From: Paenibacillus fonticola DSM 21315
GTDB taxonomy: Bacteria > Bacillota > Bacilli > Paenibacillales > Paenibacillaceae
Length of the DNA: 64,000 nt
Direction: 5' to 3'
Assembly (NCBI RefSeq): GCF_000381905.1
Contig: NZ_KB907246.1
Coordinates: forward strand, 1-64,000
Position numbers and translations under genes: made by a program
Notes under the pieces: model-generated
Seen by the model: only the letters and a program-made list of their open reading frames with translations
Told to the model about the DNA's origin: nothing
Database searches by the model: none
Part shown: one piece after another, positions 33,462 to 42,025 of the stretch
Layout of the letters: each line of letters begins with the position of its first letter
Position numbering within the stretch: position 1 is the first letter of the stretch

Positions 33462-34100
33462 ATGAATAAGAAGAGAGCACTGCTGATCGGAGATTATACT
33501 CATCCTAAATTTTATCCCCTGCAAGGGGTTGACCGGGAAATCACCCATATTTTGAATGACAGCTTTTCGGTGCAATGTACAGAGAACAACCATATGCTTG
33601 AGGAGAGCAACTTACAGTCGTTTGATCTTTGCATTTCCTATCATGATAGCTGGAGAGAGAAGCTGTCTTCCAAGCAGACGTCAGGTCTTCTGTCCTGCAT
33701 CAGCGGCGGACGCGGACTGTTAGTTCTTCATAACGGCATTGTGCTGCAAAAAAAATACGAGATCGCGCAGCTCATTGGTGCCAGAAACGTATCGCACCCT
33801 TCCTTGCAAACATTGCAAATGCGTGTGACAGCGCCGGATCATGACATCATGCTTCACATTTCGCCCTTTGAAATTGAGGACGAGCCGTATCGATTCGAGT
33901 TCGATCCGTTTTGCGAAACGACGATTTTGCTCGAATACGAAATGGATGGGGAGTGGCACCCGGCGGCATGGGCGCATAGCTATGGGCTCGGCCGTGTAGT
34001 CTATCTGCTTCCGGGACGTGATCAGGCCGTGTTCCAGCACCCGGAATATCGCAAACTTGTGCTGCAGGCTGCGAAGTGGGCGGCAAGGTCGCCGGGTTAA
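33462..34100 (+). CDS. ThuA-like domain protein
   Basis: A 212-residue protein of the ThuA/trehalose-utilisation class I glutamine amidotransferase-like superfamily. KRALLIGDYTHPKFYPLQGVD, GRGLLVLHNG and FEIEDEPYRFEFD match ThuA motifs, and GLGRVVYLLPGRD the end of the fold. ThuA is linked to trehalose/ketosugar metabolism; here there is no sugar operon next to it, so the role is open. AGGAGGAGC lies upstream of the ATG. Confidence 0.8.
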   Translation: MNKKRALLIGDYTHPKFYPLQGVDREITHILNDSFSVQCTENNHMLEESNLQSFDLCISYHDSWREKLSSKQTSGLLSCISGGRGLLVLHNGIVLQKKYEIAQLIGARNVSHPSLQTLQMRVTAPDHDIMLHISPFEIEDEPYRFEFDPFCETTILLEYEMDGEWHPAAWAHSYGLGRVVYLLPGRDQAVFQHPEYRKLVLQAAKWAARSPG

Positions 34101-34194
34101 GCGGGTTTAGGCCTTCAGGTTTCATGCTTCAGCTTTAGGCTTTGAGGCAGGGAGGTCTCTAGCTGTGAGAACTGTGAGAGCTGTAAGAAAGTAA

Positions 34195-34350
34195 GAGCTG
34201 AAAGAGCTAAAAGAACTAAAAGAGCTAAAAGAACTAAAAGAACTAAAAGAACTAAAAGAACTAAAAGAACTAAAAGAACTAAAAGAAGCTGCAAAAGCTG
34301 CAAAAGCTGCAAAAGCTGCAAAAGCTGCAAAAGCTGCAAAAGCGTCATGA
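34195..34350 (+). repeat. Two adjacent 9-bp minisatellites
   Basis: About twelve AAAGAACTA units followed by seven GCTGCAAAA units. In one forward frame this is an uninterrupted 51-codon run of Glu-Leu-Lys repeats and then Ala-Ala-Lys repeats ending AKAS-stop, but the frame follows a stop and has no start codon or ribosome binding site. The rest of 34101-34572 shows only short degenerate AGGCTAAAGGC-like repeats and no gene. Confidence 0.85.
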
Positions 34351-34572
34351 CTGGGACCGCAACAAGCTGCTGCAAATGGCCGGAACGCTGACTGGATGGC
34401 GGGTCCGGTCTTTTTTAAGCAAGCAACTGTAATATAAGCGAGAGGAACCTAGCGCTAAAGGCTAGCGGTTCAAGGCTAAAGGCAAGAGGTTAAATGTTTA
34501 ATGTTAAAGGCGGTCTGTCTACTTAGAGAGTACGTCTTAAGGCAGGACTATTAAAGGACGAGGTGGATATAT

Positions 34573-36033
34573 TTGACGACTTTCGATCAATGGGGCATTG
34601 CGCCTGAGCTTGTTCGGACATTACAAAGTTATGGCATCAGCACTCCGACGCCGGTACAGGAAGAGGCCATACCCGTGCTGCTTACAGGGGAGGATGCGAT
34701 CGTCCAAGCGCAGACGGGAACGGGCAAGACGCTGGCTTTCTTGCTGCCGATCATGGACAAGCTGAGAGCGGACCGCCCTGATGCGCAGGCGCTGATCATT
34801 ACGCCGACCCGGGAATTAGCCATCCAAATTACGGCGGAGGCACGCAAACTGGCTGCTGCCCGCGAGGGGATATCGGTTCTCGCTGCCTATGGAGGGCAAG
34901 ATGTGGAGCGGCAGCTTCGTAAATTGCACAATGGCGCGCAGCTGGTCATCGGTACGCCGGGACGCTTGCTCGATCACTTGCGCCGGGGCTCGCTGGTGCT
35001 GGGCGCTGTGCGCATGCTTGTGCTCGACGAAGCGGACCAGATGCTGCACATGGGCTTCCTGGCCGAGGTAGAGTCGATTATTCGCATGGTTCCGAAGAGC
35101 CGCCAGACGATGCTGTTCTCTGCGACGATGCCGGATAACGTAAAGCGGCTTGCCCGGTCATATATGGTGCGGCCGCAGGATATCCGGATCGCGGAAACCT
35201 CCCGCGTCACACTGGATAGCATCCGGCAAATTTTAGTGGAATGCACCGATCGGGGCAAGCAGGGGGCATTGATCGAGCTTATTCGCACCCATCGACCTTA
35301 TTTGGCGGTTATTTTCTGCCGAACGAAGCGGCGGGCCAGCAAGCTGAACGAAGCTTTGCAGGAGGCCGGCTTTGCCTCTGACGAACTGCACGGTGATTTA
35401 TCCCAATCTAAACGGGAGCAGGTGATGCGCGCGTTCCGCGAGGCGAAGCTGGAACTGCTCGTCGCCACTGATGTAGCGGCCAGAGGGATCGATGTTGAAG
35501 GCGTAACCCATGTGTTTAACTATGATATTCCCCAGGACGTGGACAGCTACATTCACCGGATCGGCCGTACGGGCCGGGCCGGCGGGAAAGGGGTTGCGAT
35601 AACTTTTGCTTCTCCAAGGGATATCGATGCGCTCCGTCATATCGAGCGGGGCATTTCGATGAAGCTAGAGCGGCACCGCCAGGAGAAAAGCGAGACAGCA
35701 GCCTCTATGAGCCGGGATACAGCAGGCAAACGGGAATCCAGGGATTCCGCCGGGAAAGGGAGAAGGCCTGAGGGCAGAAAACAGGCAGGCGGAGAAGTGG
35801 GCGGAAGAGTAGGCAGAGAAGCGTCTGGAAGAGCAGGTGGAAGAGCGCGCGGAGAAACAGGCGAAGGGCGCCGCGGCCAAGGCAGCGGGAAGGGCAATCG
35901 TGAACGTCATACCTCCCCGTTCGGCCGGGGCAGAGGCGGCAAGCCGTCCAACGCAAGAAGCGGACATGCCTCCCGCAGCGAAGGCGGCGGCCGTCGCAGC
36001 GGAACAGAACGCGGAGGGCGCCGGGGACGTTAG
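34573..36033 (+). CDS. DEAD-box RNA helicase with RGG-like tail
   Basis: A 486-residue RNA helicase. Q motif at residues 3-30 (FDQWGIAPEL ... TPVQEEAIP), motif I AQTGTGKT, Ia PTRELA, Ib GTPGR, II VLDEAD, III SAT, IV VIFCRTK, V ATDVAARGIDV, VI HRIGRTGRAG. After the helicase core (about 365) there is a 120-residue Arg/Gly/Ser-rich basic tail, typical of RNA-binding tails in CshA-type cold-shock and degradosome helicases. TTG start with GAGGTGG 7 nt upstream. Confidence 0.92.
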   Translation: MTTFDQWGIAPELVRTLQSYGISTPTPVQEEAIPVLLTGEDAIVQAQTGTGKTLAFLLPIMDKLRADRPDAQALIITPTRELAIQITAEARKLAAAREGISVLAAYGGQDVERQLRKLHNGAQLVIGTPGRLLDHLRRGSLVLGAVRMLVLDEADQMLHMGFLAEVESIIRMVPKSRQTMLFSATMPDNVKRLARSYMVRPQDIRIAETSRVTLDSIRQILVECTDRGKQGALIELIRTHRPYLAVIFCRTKRRASKLNEALQEAGFASDELHGDLSQSKREQVMRAFREAKLELLVATDVAARGIDVEGVTHVFNYDIPQDVDSYIHRIGRTGRAGGKGVAITFASPRDIDALRHIERGISMKLERHRQEKSETAASMSRDTAGKRESRDSAGKGRRPEGRKQAGGEVGGRVGREASGRAGGRARGETGEGRRGQGSGKGNRERHTSPFGRGRGGKPSNARSGHASRSEGGGRRSGTERGGRRGR

Positions 36034-36146
36034 CCGGATGCAGCCGGATTGAAGTTAAACGCAACATAATGCGGTTAAAATACGTTTTAAAGATTAGAAA
36101 TCATGTTTCATCCTTTAGGAGAAGAGGGTCAGGGGGAGAGAGTAAG

Positions 36147-37082
36147 GTGAATGATCGAAACATATCGATAGAAATACTGCGCGGGAGTTGTGCTGGGCGA
36201 AAGCATCCGTTTAAGCTATCGGCGGTTGTGTTGATTTGCATATTGTTGGCTGTCGCCATGACGGCTTGCGGCAAGGAGAATTCACCGCAGCCGGATAATT
36301 CATCGCAGCCGGATAATTCGGCTGCAGTGTCCGAGCCGGGAGCTAACCCGTCGAATAGCGGGAACGAGGAACAAGGTGATCCAGCAGGGGAAAATACGAG
36401 TCAGAACACCGGACCGGATGCGGAGCAGGCGCCTGCGGCTAAAGATCCGCAGGAAGGCTCCTCAGTGGCAGACAAGGCTGCTGCCGCCGACCCTCACAGT
36501 ATTGCCGTGCTTGTCAATAAAGAGCTGGCTCTGCCCGAAGATTATAAGCCTTCCGATCTGGTCTATCCGGATGTCCGGTTTACATTTAAGGAGAAGATCG
36601 AGAAGCGGATGATGCGCAGCGAAGCTGCCGAGGCGCTGGAGGAGATGTTCGCTGGAGCCGAGCAGGACGGCATTTATTTGGCTGGCGTATCAGCCTATCG
36701 GTCCCACAGTACGCAAAGATCTTTGTTCAACCGCTATGTAGAGAGGGACGGAGAAGAGAAAGCGAAGACGTACAGTGCGGTTCCGGGGCATAGCGAGCAT
36801 GAGACCGGGCTTGCGATCGACGTCTCAGGAAGCGATGGAAAGTGCGCCGCAGAGGATTGCTTCGGAGGGACGAAGGAGGCGGAGTGGCTTGCCCAGCATT
36901 CCGCGGAATACGGTTTTATCATTCGTTATCCCGAAGGAAAAGAAGCGATCACAGGCTACAAGTATGAGCCTTGGCATCTGCGCTATGTCGGAAAGGAAAT
37001 CGCCGCGGATATTTTTGAACGGGACATTACCTTGGAGGAATATTACGATGCTGTCCCGGTATCCGGAACTCCTAAAAGTTAA
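36147..37082 (+). CDS. D-alanyl-D-alanine carboxypeptidase, VanY family lipoprotein
   Basis: A 311-residue lipoprotein peptidase (M15B). The lipobox is AMTAC, followed by a Pro/Asn/Ser/Gly-rich linker containing repeated QPDNS. The catalytic domain has SAYRSHSTQ, GHSEHETGLAIDVS (zinc His and Asp) and EPWHLRYVG (catalytic Glu and zinc His). It trims the terminal D-Ala of peptidoglycan stem peptides at the cell surface. GTG at 36147 with AGGGGGAG was chosen; the longer frame from 36069 would place 26 residues in front of the signal. Confidence 0.88.
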   Translation: MNDRNISIEILRGSCAGRKHPFKLSAVVLICILLAVAMTACGKENSPQPDNSSQPDNSAAVSEPGANPSNSGNEEQGDPAGENTSQNTGPDAEQAPAAKDPQEGSSVADKAAAADPHSIAVLVNKELALPEDYKPSDLVYPDVRFTFKEKIEKRMMRSEAAEALEEMFAGAEQDGIYLAGVSAYRSHSTQRSLFNRYVERDGEEKAKTYSAVPGHSEHETGLAIDVSGSDGKCAAEDCFGGTKEAEWLAQHSAEYGFIIRYPEGKEAITGYKYEPWHLRYVGKEIAADIFERDITLEEYYDAVPVSGTPKS

Positions 37083-37172
37083 GCTTTTGACGACCGGATT
37101 TATGATTCATCCCGCTGCCGGACGGGTTATGTAGTAACGAACTCCAACTAAACTTTAAGGAGGCGTATGGAC

Positions 37173-37517
37173 ATGTCCGAGCATAACCATGTAGTCAACA
37201 AAGAAGGCGAGCTGGCGCTGAATAAGGTGGATGATGTGCTTAAGCGTATGGACGGGGAGCGGAAGGAAGATATCCTCGAAAATTTCAATGCCTTTAAACG
37301 TTATTTGGGCGAGCGGATCGAGCTGGCTCAAGGTATAGGGCTTAGCGAAGAGACGTTAGCGAAGACAGCGGAGAAGATCGGCGATTACCTTGCAGCTAAC
37401 GAGGAGCCGCGTAACCGGGAAGAGAAGCTGCTGAAAGAGCTGTGGAATGCCGGGGAGCAGGAGCATCGCCATGCTTTGGCCCATATCCTGGTAAGGCTTG
37501 CTAAAACGACGCAATAA
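37173..37517 (+). CDS. DUF3243 family protein
   Basis: A 114-residue soluble, charged protein matching DUF3243 (YmfJ-like): LNKVDDVLKRMDGERKEDILENFNAFKRYLGERIELAQGIGLSEE. Function not established. ATG at 37173 lies 9 nt from AAGGAGG; an ATG at 37167 is too close. A terminator follows. Confidence 0.85.
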   Translation: MSEHNHVVNKEGELALNKVDDVLKRMDGERKEDILENFNAFKRYLGERIELAQGIGLSEETLAKTAEKIGDYLAANEEPRNREEKLLKELWNAGEQEHRHALAHILVRLAKTTQ

Positions 37518-37536
37518 GATCGATTGATGTTTGCTG

Positions 37537-37568
37537 AAGGTGGTTTCCTTAGGGAAATCACCTTTTTC
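37537..37568 (+). terminator. Rho-independent terminator after the DUF3243 gene
   Basis: AGGTG-x-TTTCC pairs with GGAAA-x-CACCT, then TTTTT. Confidence 0.85.
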
Positions 37569-37570
37569 TA

Positions 37571-37599
37571 TTGACAAATGATAATGATTATCAGTATCT
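37571..37599 (+). promoter_or_regulatory. Promoter with perfect Fur box in the spacer
   Basis: TTGACA, 17-bp spacer, GTATCT. The spacer contains TGATAATGATTATCA (37579-37593), an exact 7-1-7 Fur box. Iron-loaded Fur binding would block RNA polymerase, so the downstream siderophore ATPase and probably the FhuF-like gene should be induced by iron starvation. Confidence 0.88.
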
Positions 37600-37684
37600 T
37601 TAAAACAGAAGGTTTTTGTTAGATAATGGTCGCATTGTGTTCATATAAATATTTAATAAGTCGTTTGCGGAAAGGGAGATTGTT

Positions 37685-38545
37685 ATGGTCGCACTAAATA
37701 CATCTCATTTGAATATTGCTTATGGAGACCGTCTCATTGTAGAAGATTTGAATATCAGCATTCCTAAAGGGAAAATCACCGCTCTTGTCGGCGCGAATGG
37801 CTCCGGGAAATCGACGGTTCTGAAAACGATGGCCCGTATTCTTCAGCCGAAGGACGGAGCGGTGCTGTTGAACGGGAAATCCATTCATAAGCAATCCACC
37901 CGAGAAGTGGCTAAGCAGCTGGCCATTCTGCCCCAGAACCCGACCGCACCCGACGGGCTTACGGTTTACGAGCTTGTGTCGTACGGCCGTTTTCCGCACC
38001 AGAAAGGATTCGGAAGCCTGAAGTCCGAGGACCGGAAAATCGTGGATTGGGCAATAGATGCCACCGCAATGAATGAGTTCGCGGACCGGGCGCTCGAGCA
38101 GTTGTCTGGAGGACAGCGGCAGCGGGCCTGGATCGCCATGGCGTTGGCTCAGGAGACGGACATTCTATTTCTGGATGAGCCGACGACCTTCCTGGATATG
38201 GCGCATCAGTTGGAGGTGCTGCAGCTGCTGGAGCAGTTGAATGCGGAATCCAGTCGGACCATCGTCATGGTTGTGCATGACTTGAACCATGCCGCAAGGT
38301 ATGCTCATCATATGATCGCCATCAAGAAAGGGCAGGCTATCGCGGAAGGAGCGCCGGCCGAAGTGGTCACTTCTTCCGTCCTGCGCGAAGTATTCGGCAT
38401 TGAGGCGGATATCGTAACGGATCCGCGAAGCGGAGTGCCTCTTTGTCTTCCATATGAGCTTTACCGTGTAGCGGAGAGTAGGGGACAGCTTCCGAACAAC
38501 AGCGTACTGACAGGTGCCGTTGATAAGGTGGCCGCCCTAAGATAG
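37685..38545 (+). CDS. Iron-siderophore ABC transporter ATPase (YusV/FecE type)
   Basis: A 286-residue ATPase: Walker [10 protein letters not shown], signature LSGGQRQR, Walker [12 protein letters not shown], switch H in [29 protein letters not shown] is highly similar to YusV, the ATPase shared by several Bacillus siderophore importers. No permease or binding protein is adjacent, consistent with a shared ATPase working for systems encoded elsewhere. AAGGGAG precedes the ATG. Fur-controlled promoter upstream. Confidence 0.9.
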   Translation: MVALNTSHLNIAYGDRLIVEDLNISIPKGKITALVGANGSGKSTVLKTMARILQPKDGAVLLNGKSIHKQSTREVAKQLAILPQNPTAPDGLTVYELVSYGRFPHQKGFGSLKSEDRKIVDWAIDATAMNEFADRALEQLSGGQRQRAWIAMALAQETDILFLDEPTTFLDMAHQLEVLQLLEQLNAESSRTIVMVVHDLNHAARYAHHMIAIKKGQAIAEGAPAEVVTSSVLREVFGIEADIVTDPRSGVPLCLPYELYRVAESRGQLPNNSVLTGAVDKVAALR

Positions 38546-38625
38546 TCGCAGAAGCGTTAGGAGACACGGTGGGAAGCAGAAGCATGGAGTGAAGCTGAGG
38601 CACAGAGTGAAAGCAGGAGGATCAT

Positions 38626-39480
38626 ATGCAGCGATTGGCCATCGACTATCAATTCCTAGAAGAGCAATGTTATATAGTTCGTGAACGCAGAGAACAGGCA
38701 ATATATACAATCGAGGGAGAGGAACTGCTCGATCGGCTGCGGACCGAGCAGTTTTTGGTTCGGTATCAATCCGAGATCAAAGGGCTCGATATTCAGGTCG
38801 CAGCGACTTATTTCGTGGCCAGTTGGCGTGTTCTTTGCACGGCGCTGCATTATATGGCGTCATTGACGCTCACCCGGTTAAATTTCCAATTGGACAATCT
38901 GACACTGCAGATCGTTCCGGTGCATCAATTTCCGATGGTCTTCTTCGTGCTGCGGGACGATTCGGAGTCCGCGTGGCCGGCAGTAGCTGATAAGGCCGTT
39001 GAAGCTGGCGAGTCTGGTGAAGCTGGCGAGGCCGATGGCTGGCAGGAGCAGCAATTAGGGAGCTTCTATAAGGAGACCTTGCAGCCGGTGATGGAATCGG
39101 TAGCCGGTGTGTCCAAGCTGCCGGTGACGCAGCTCTGGGGGCAGCTGCCTCTCGGAATTGCTTATTATATCAAGCAACTGGCGAATAGGCTGGACACAGC
39201 AGAGCAGCGGGAACGGTTATGGGCGGATCATGAATCCGTCAAGGAAATGTCTGCTGAATGGTTTGGCGTCAAGCGCAATCCGTTTACGATTAAGGAAATT
39301 CTGGTGGATAATCCTTATTCGCCTGGCGAGAAGACGCCCTTGAAGCCAACCTGCTGTCTTGCGTATCGCACTAAGACCGATATAGGCTACTGCTACGCCT
39401 GCCCTAAGCTGACGAAGCAGCAGAGGGAAGAGAAGCGGATAGAGCTAATGCAAAGGCAATTGGAATCCAGCAACAAATAA
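38626..39480 (+). CDS. FhuF-like siderophore-iron reductase
   Basis: A 284-residue protein. The C-terminal CCLAYRTKTDIGYCYACP provides a Cys-Cys-x10-Cys-x2-Cys cluster motif as in FhuF, a [2Fe-2S] protein that reduces ferric hydroxamate siderophores in the cytoplasm. The N-terminal part shows no catalytic motif I can name. Residues ~126-140 are a Glu/Ala/Gly-rich run (EAGESGEAGEADG) that looks like a repeat expansion. It lies 80 bp after the YusV-like gene, so it is probably in the same Fur regulon and supplies intracellular iron release. AGGAGG precedes the ATG. Confidence 0.8.
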   Translation: MQRLAIDYQFLEEQCYIVRERREQAIYTIEGEELLDRLRTEQFLVRYQSEIKGLDIQVAATYFVASWRVLCTALHYMASLTLTRLNFQLDNLTLQIVPVHQFPMVFFVLRDDSESAWPAVADKAVEAGESGEAGEADGWQEQQLGSFYKETLQPVMESVAGVSKLPVTQLWGQLPLGIAYYIKQLANRLDTAEQRERLWADHESVKEMSAEWFGVKRNPFTIKEILVDNPYSPGEKTPLKPTCCLAYRTKTDIGYCYACPKLTKQQREEKRIELMQRQLESSNK

Positions 39481-39526
39481 GCCGCCCGAATTGACCTTTT
39501 TAGGTCGCTTTAACAGGCGGCTTTTT
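39478..39526. terminator. Bidirectional terminator
   Basis: AAGCCGCC and GGCGGCTTTTTG around a loop that itself contains GACCT/AGGTC, between convergent genes. Confidence 0.85.
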
Positions 39527-39542
39527 GTTGAAGATTAGCCGA

Positions 39543-40175
39543 TTACTTTAGCGACTGCAAAGCCTGGACGAGCGGGGTTTCCCCCGTCATCAAGTTAAAG
39601 GCGGTATGCTCCGTCTCAGGTAGTTTTAAGGCAAGAACCGCCGCTTCGGCCACATCGTTTCGGGAAATGAATCCCGAATAGGTGAACCCCTCGCGGATCG
39701 ATACTTTGCCTAAAGGCAAATCATCGGTCAGACCCCCCGGACGTATAATCGTATGGCATAAAATACTGTCTTCCAGCACTTTTTCAGCCCGGCGCTTAGC
39801 TAATAAATACGGCTTCAAAATTTTCGGCATGCGTTCCGGCTCCAGCGTTCCCATCGAGCTGATCAGAATGAAGCGCTTAACGCCGAGCAAGGCGGATTGC
39901 TCGATCAAACGAACGGTTCCGAGGTGGTCAATTTCTTCCGGATCGCCCTTATCTCCCGCGCCGACCGCGCAAATAACGGCGTCCGCCCCATCGATCCCTT
40001 CCGAGAACACCGTCCTCAAATCACCGATGTATGGCTTTGCCCCCGATTCCTGCAAGTTATCCCGCTGCAATTCATTGCGTACCAGCCCCCTGACTTCATA
40101 ATTTTCTCTCTGGAGCTTTCTAATAATATGACGGCCTGTTCTTCCGTGCGCTCCCGCTACAAAAACAGTATACAT
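39543..40175 (-). CDS. Atypical SDR, NAD(P)-binding protein (YhfK/YwnB-like)
   Basis: A 210-residue Rossmann protein: VFAGAHGRTGRHI-like motif at the start (VAGAHGRTGRHIIRKL), GDLRT (adenine-binding Asp), AVGAG, ISSMG, and YLLAKRRAEKVLE. It belongs to the NAD(P)H-binding flavin-reductase/YhfK group of atypical SDRs. The substrate is unknown. It diverges from nox, with the Rex/Fnr operators between them. Confidence 0.85.
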   Translation of the reverse strand: MYTVFVAGAHGRTGRHIIRKLQRENYEVRGLVRNELQRDNLQESGAKPYIGDLRTVFSEGIDGADAVICAVGAGDKGDPEEIDHLGTVRLIEQSALLGVKRFILISSMGTLEPERMPKILKPYLLAKRRAEKVLEDSILCHTIIRPGGLTDDLPLGKVSIREGFTYSGFISRNDVAEAAVLALKLPETEHTAFNLMTGETPLVQALQSLK

Positions 40176-40264
40176 GGGCAGCCCTCCGGTGCTAGATGAT
40201 GTTAGTAATATCCTTAATTTGTAGGGATAATTATCATTACCCTAACAAAAATTTTCATAACCCC

Positions 40265-40293
40265 TTGCAATGTGAAAAAGATCACACTATAAT
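40265..40293 (+). promoter_or_regulatory. nox promoter with operator 1 filling the spacer
   Basis: TTGCAA, 17-bp spacer, TATAAT. The spacer holds TGTGAAAAAGATCACA (40271-40286), a TGTGA-N6-TCACA palindrome. Such a site between -35 and -10 can only repress. Confidence 0.85.
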
Positions 40294-40304
40294 AAGAGTC
40301 ACAA

Positions 40305-40320
40305 GGTGAATGTTTTCACA
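40305..40320. promoter_or_regulatory. Operator 2 of nox (Rex/Fnr-type palindrome)
   Basis: GGTGAATGTTTTCACA, followed by A, matches the Rex consensus TTGTGAA-N4-TTCACAA in its second half fully. It lies just downstream of the predicted transcription start. Confidence 0.7.
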
Positions 40321-40336
40321 ACATTTTATTTTTATA

Positions 40337-40352
40337 AGTGATATATTTCACA
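40337..40352. promoter_or_regulatory. Operator 3 of nox (Rex/Fnr-type palindrome)
   Basis: AGTGATATATTTCACA followed by A; second half TTCACAA is a perfect Rex half-site. Centre-to-centre distances between the three sites are 34 and 32 bp, about three helical turns. Confidence 0.7.
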
Positions 40353-40412
40353 ATAAACACCCCGATTTTTGAACAATATATAACATCGGGCCATTATAAG
40401 GAGGAAGAAATC

Positions 40413-41774
40413 ATGAGAGTAGCAGTTATTGGATGTACACATGCGGGGACGGCGGCTATTGTAAATACAGCAAAACTATACCCTAAGGCGGAGATTACCG
40501 TATATGAGCGCAATGACAATATTTCCTTCCTGTCGTGTGGGATCGCTTTATATGTCGGCGGCGTGGTAAAGGATCCTCAGGGATTGTTCTATTCATCGCC
40601 CGGTCAGCTGGCAGAGCTTGGCGTAAAGACGAAAATGCTTCATGAAGTGACCGCCGTGGACACGGACCGGAAGCAGTTAACAGCACGAAATCTGCAGACT
40701 GGAGAAGAATTTACGGACCATTTCGACAAGCTGATCGTAACGACGGGATCGTGGCCTGTCGTGCCCCGATTCCCAGGAATTGAGTTGGATAACATTATTT
40801 TGTCCAAAAACTTCAATCATTCCAATATGATCATTGAGAAAGGGAAGGAAGCGCAAAATATCGTCGTTGTCGGCGCAGGCTACATCGGCATTGAGCTCGT
40901 CGAAGCCTTCCAAATGAACGGCAAAAATGTGACGCTGATTGACGCGGAAGAACGGGTCTTAAGCAAATATCTCGATGCGGAGTACACCGATGTCATCGAG
41001 GATACGCTGCGCGAGCGCGGAATAGTCCTGGCGCTTGGCGAGAAGGTCGTGAGCTTTGAAGGAAGGGCGGGCAGGGTGAATACCGTTATAACCGATCATG
41101 GCCGGTATGCCGCGGACGTCGTCATTCTCTGCATCGGCTTTAAGCCGAATACGGAGCTGCTGAAAGGCCAGGTCGATATGCTGGATAACGGGGCGATTAT
41201 CGTTGACGAGTATATGCAAACGAGCAAACGAGACGTATTCGCAGCAGGCGACAGCTGCGCGGTATATTATAATCCGCTTAAAAACCATGCCTATATTCCG
41301 CTTGCCACCAATGCCGTACGCATGGGGACGTTAGCCGCGCGCAACCTGGTATCGCCGACGGTGAAATACCTCGGCACTCAAGGGACCTCGGGTATCAAGA
41401 TTTACGAGGATAACATTGCGGCAACCGGGCTGACAGAGTCTGCAGCTATAGAGGCCGGGCTTGAAGCAGACTCGGTACTGGTGACAGACAGCTATCGGCC
41501 GGAATTCATGCCGACCCATGAGAAGGTTACGCTGAAGCTCGTATATGAGCAAGGAACAAGACGCATTCTCGGCGCGCAAATCATGTCCAAGGTGGATTTG
41601 ACGCAAGCGATCAATACGATCTCCGTCTGCATCCAGAACGATATGAAAATGGAGGAGCTTGCATTCGTCGATTTCTTTTTCCAGCCGCATTTTAACAAGC
41701 CATGGAATTTCTTGAACAGTGCCGGATTGCAGGCCCTGCCTGAAGTGCGGGCAGAGGAAATCGTCCACGTTTAA
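40413..41774 (+). CDS. nox: NADH oxidase / CoA-disulfide-reductase family flavoprotein
   Basis: A 453-residue FAD protein. The first Rossmann motif begins MRVAVIGCTHAGTAA, the redox-active cysteine is in FLSCGIALY (about residue 43), VVVGAGYIGIELVEAF is the NADH-binding motif, and VFAAGDSCAV the second FAD motif. A single active-site Cys is typical of water-forming NADH oxidases and related reductases. It removes NADH with oxygen and so restores redox balance. ATG 40413 has AAGGAGGAAG upstream. Three Rex/Fnr-type operators overlie the promoter, fitting derepression at high NADH. Confidence 0.88.
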   Translation: MRVAVIGCTHAGTAAIVNTAKLYPKAEITVYERNDNISFLSCGIALYVGGVVKDPQGLFYSSPGQLAELGVKTKMLHEVTAVDTDRKQLTARNLQTGEEFTDHFDKLIVTTGSWPVVPRFPGIELDNIILSKNFNHSNMIIEKGKEAQNIVVVGAGYIGIELVEAFQMNGKNVTLIDAEERVLSKYLDAEYTDVIEDTLRERGIVLALGEKVVSFEGRAGRVNTVITDHGRYAADVVILCIGFKPNTELLKGQVDMLDNGAIIVDEYMQTSKRDVFAAGDSCAVYYNPLKNHAYIPLATNAVRMGTLAARNLVSPTVKYLGTQGTSGIKIYEDNIAATGLTESAAIEAGLEADSVLVTDSYRPEFMPTHEKVTLKLVYEQGTRRILGAQIMSKVDLTQAINTISVCIQNDMKMEELAFVDFFFQPHFNKPWNFLNSAGLQALPEVRAEEIVHV

Positions 41775-41886
41775 TTGCTGCAAGAGACAAGACGCAAACA
41801 GGATACAGGACGGACGAAAGAGACAAGACGTGGACTCTATAATTATCAAGTATCGCGGATGCTGCCGCTAATTATGGTGATATGGC

Positions 41887-41928
41887 CACTGCCGGGGAAG
41901 CAGCTTCCCTGTGCGGTGGCTTCTTCGT
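41887..41928 (+). terminator. Probable terminator after nox
   Basis: GCCAC/GTGGC and GGGGAAG/CTTCCC form a two-part stem followed by TTCTTC, a weak T-run. Confidence 0.5.
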
Positions 41929-41934
41929 ATCTAT

Positions 41935-41978
41935 AGTGACTAATGTTACATTGCCGGCAAGCCAAGGCACGATACAAT
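41935..41978 (+). promoter_or_regulatory. Promoter of the formate/nitrite channel with Fnr-like box
   Basis: TTGCCG, 16-bp spacer, TACAAT (41951-41978). Immediately upstream AGTGACTAATGTTACA (41935-41950) matches TGTGA-N6-TCACA in 8 of 10 positions. Its centre is about 42 bp upstream of the predicted start, the position from which Fnr/Crp-type proteins activate. Confidence 0.6.
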
Positions 41979-42025
41979 GAGGATAAAATAGAGAAAGATT
42001 ATTGCATCAAGAGGAGATGATAACC

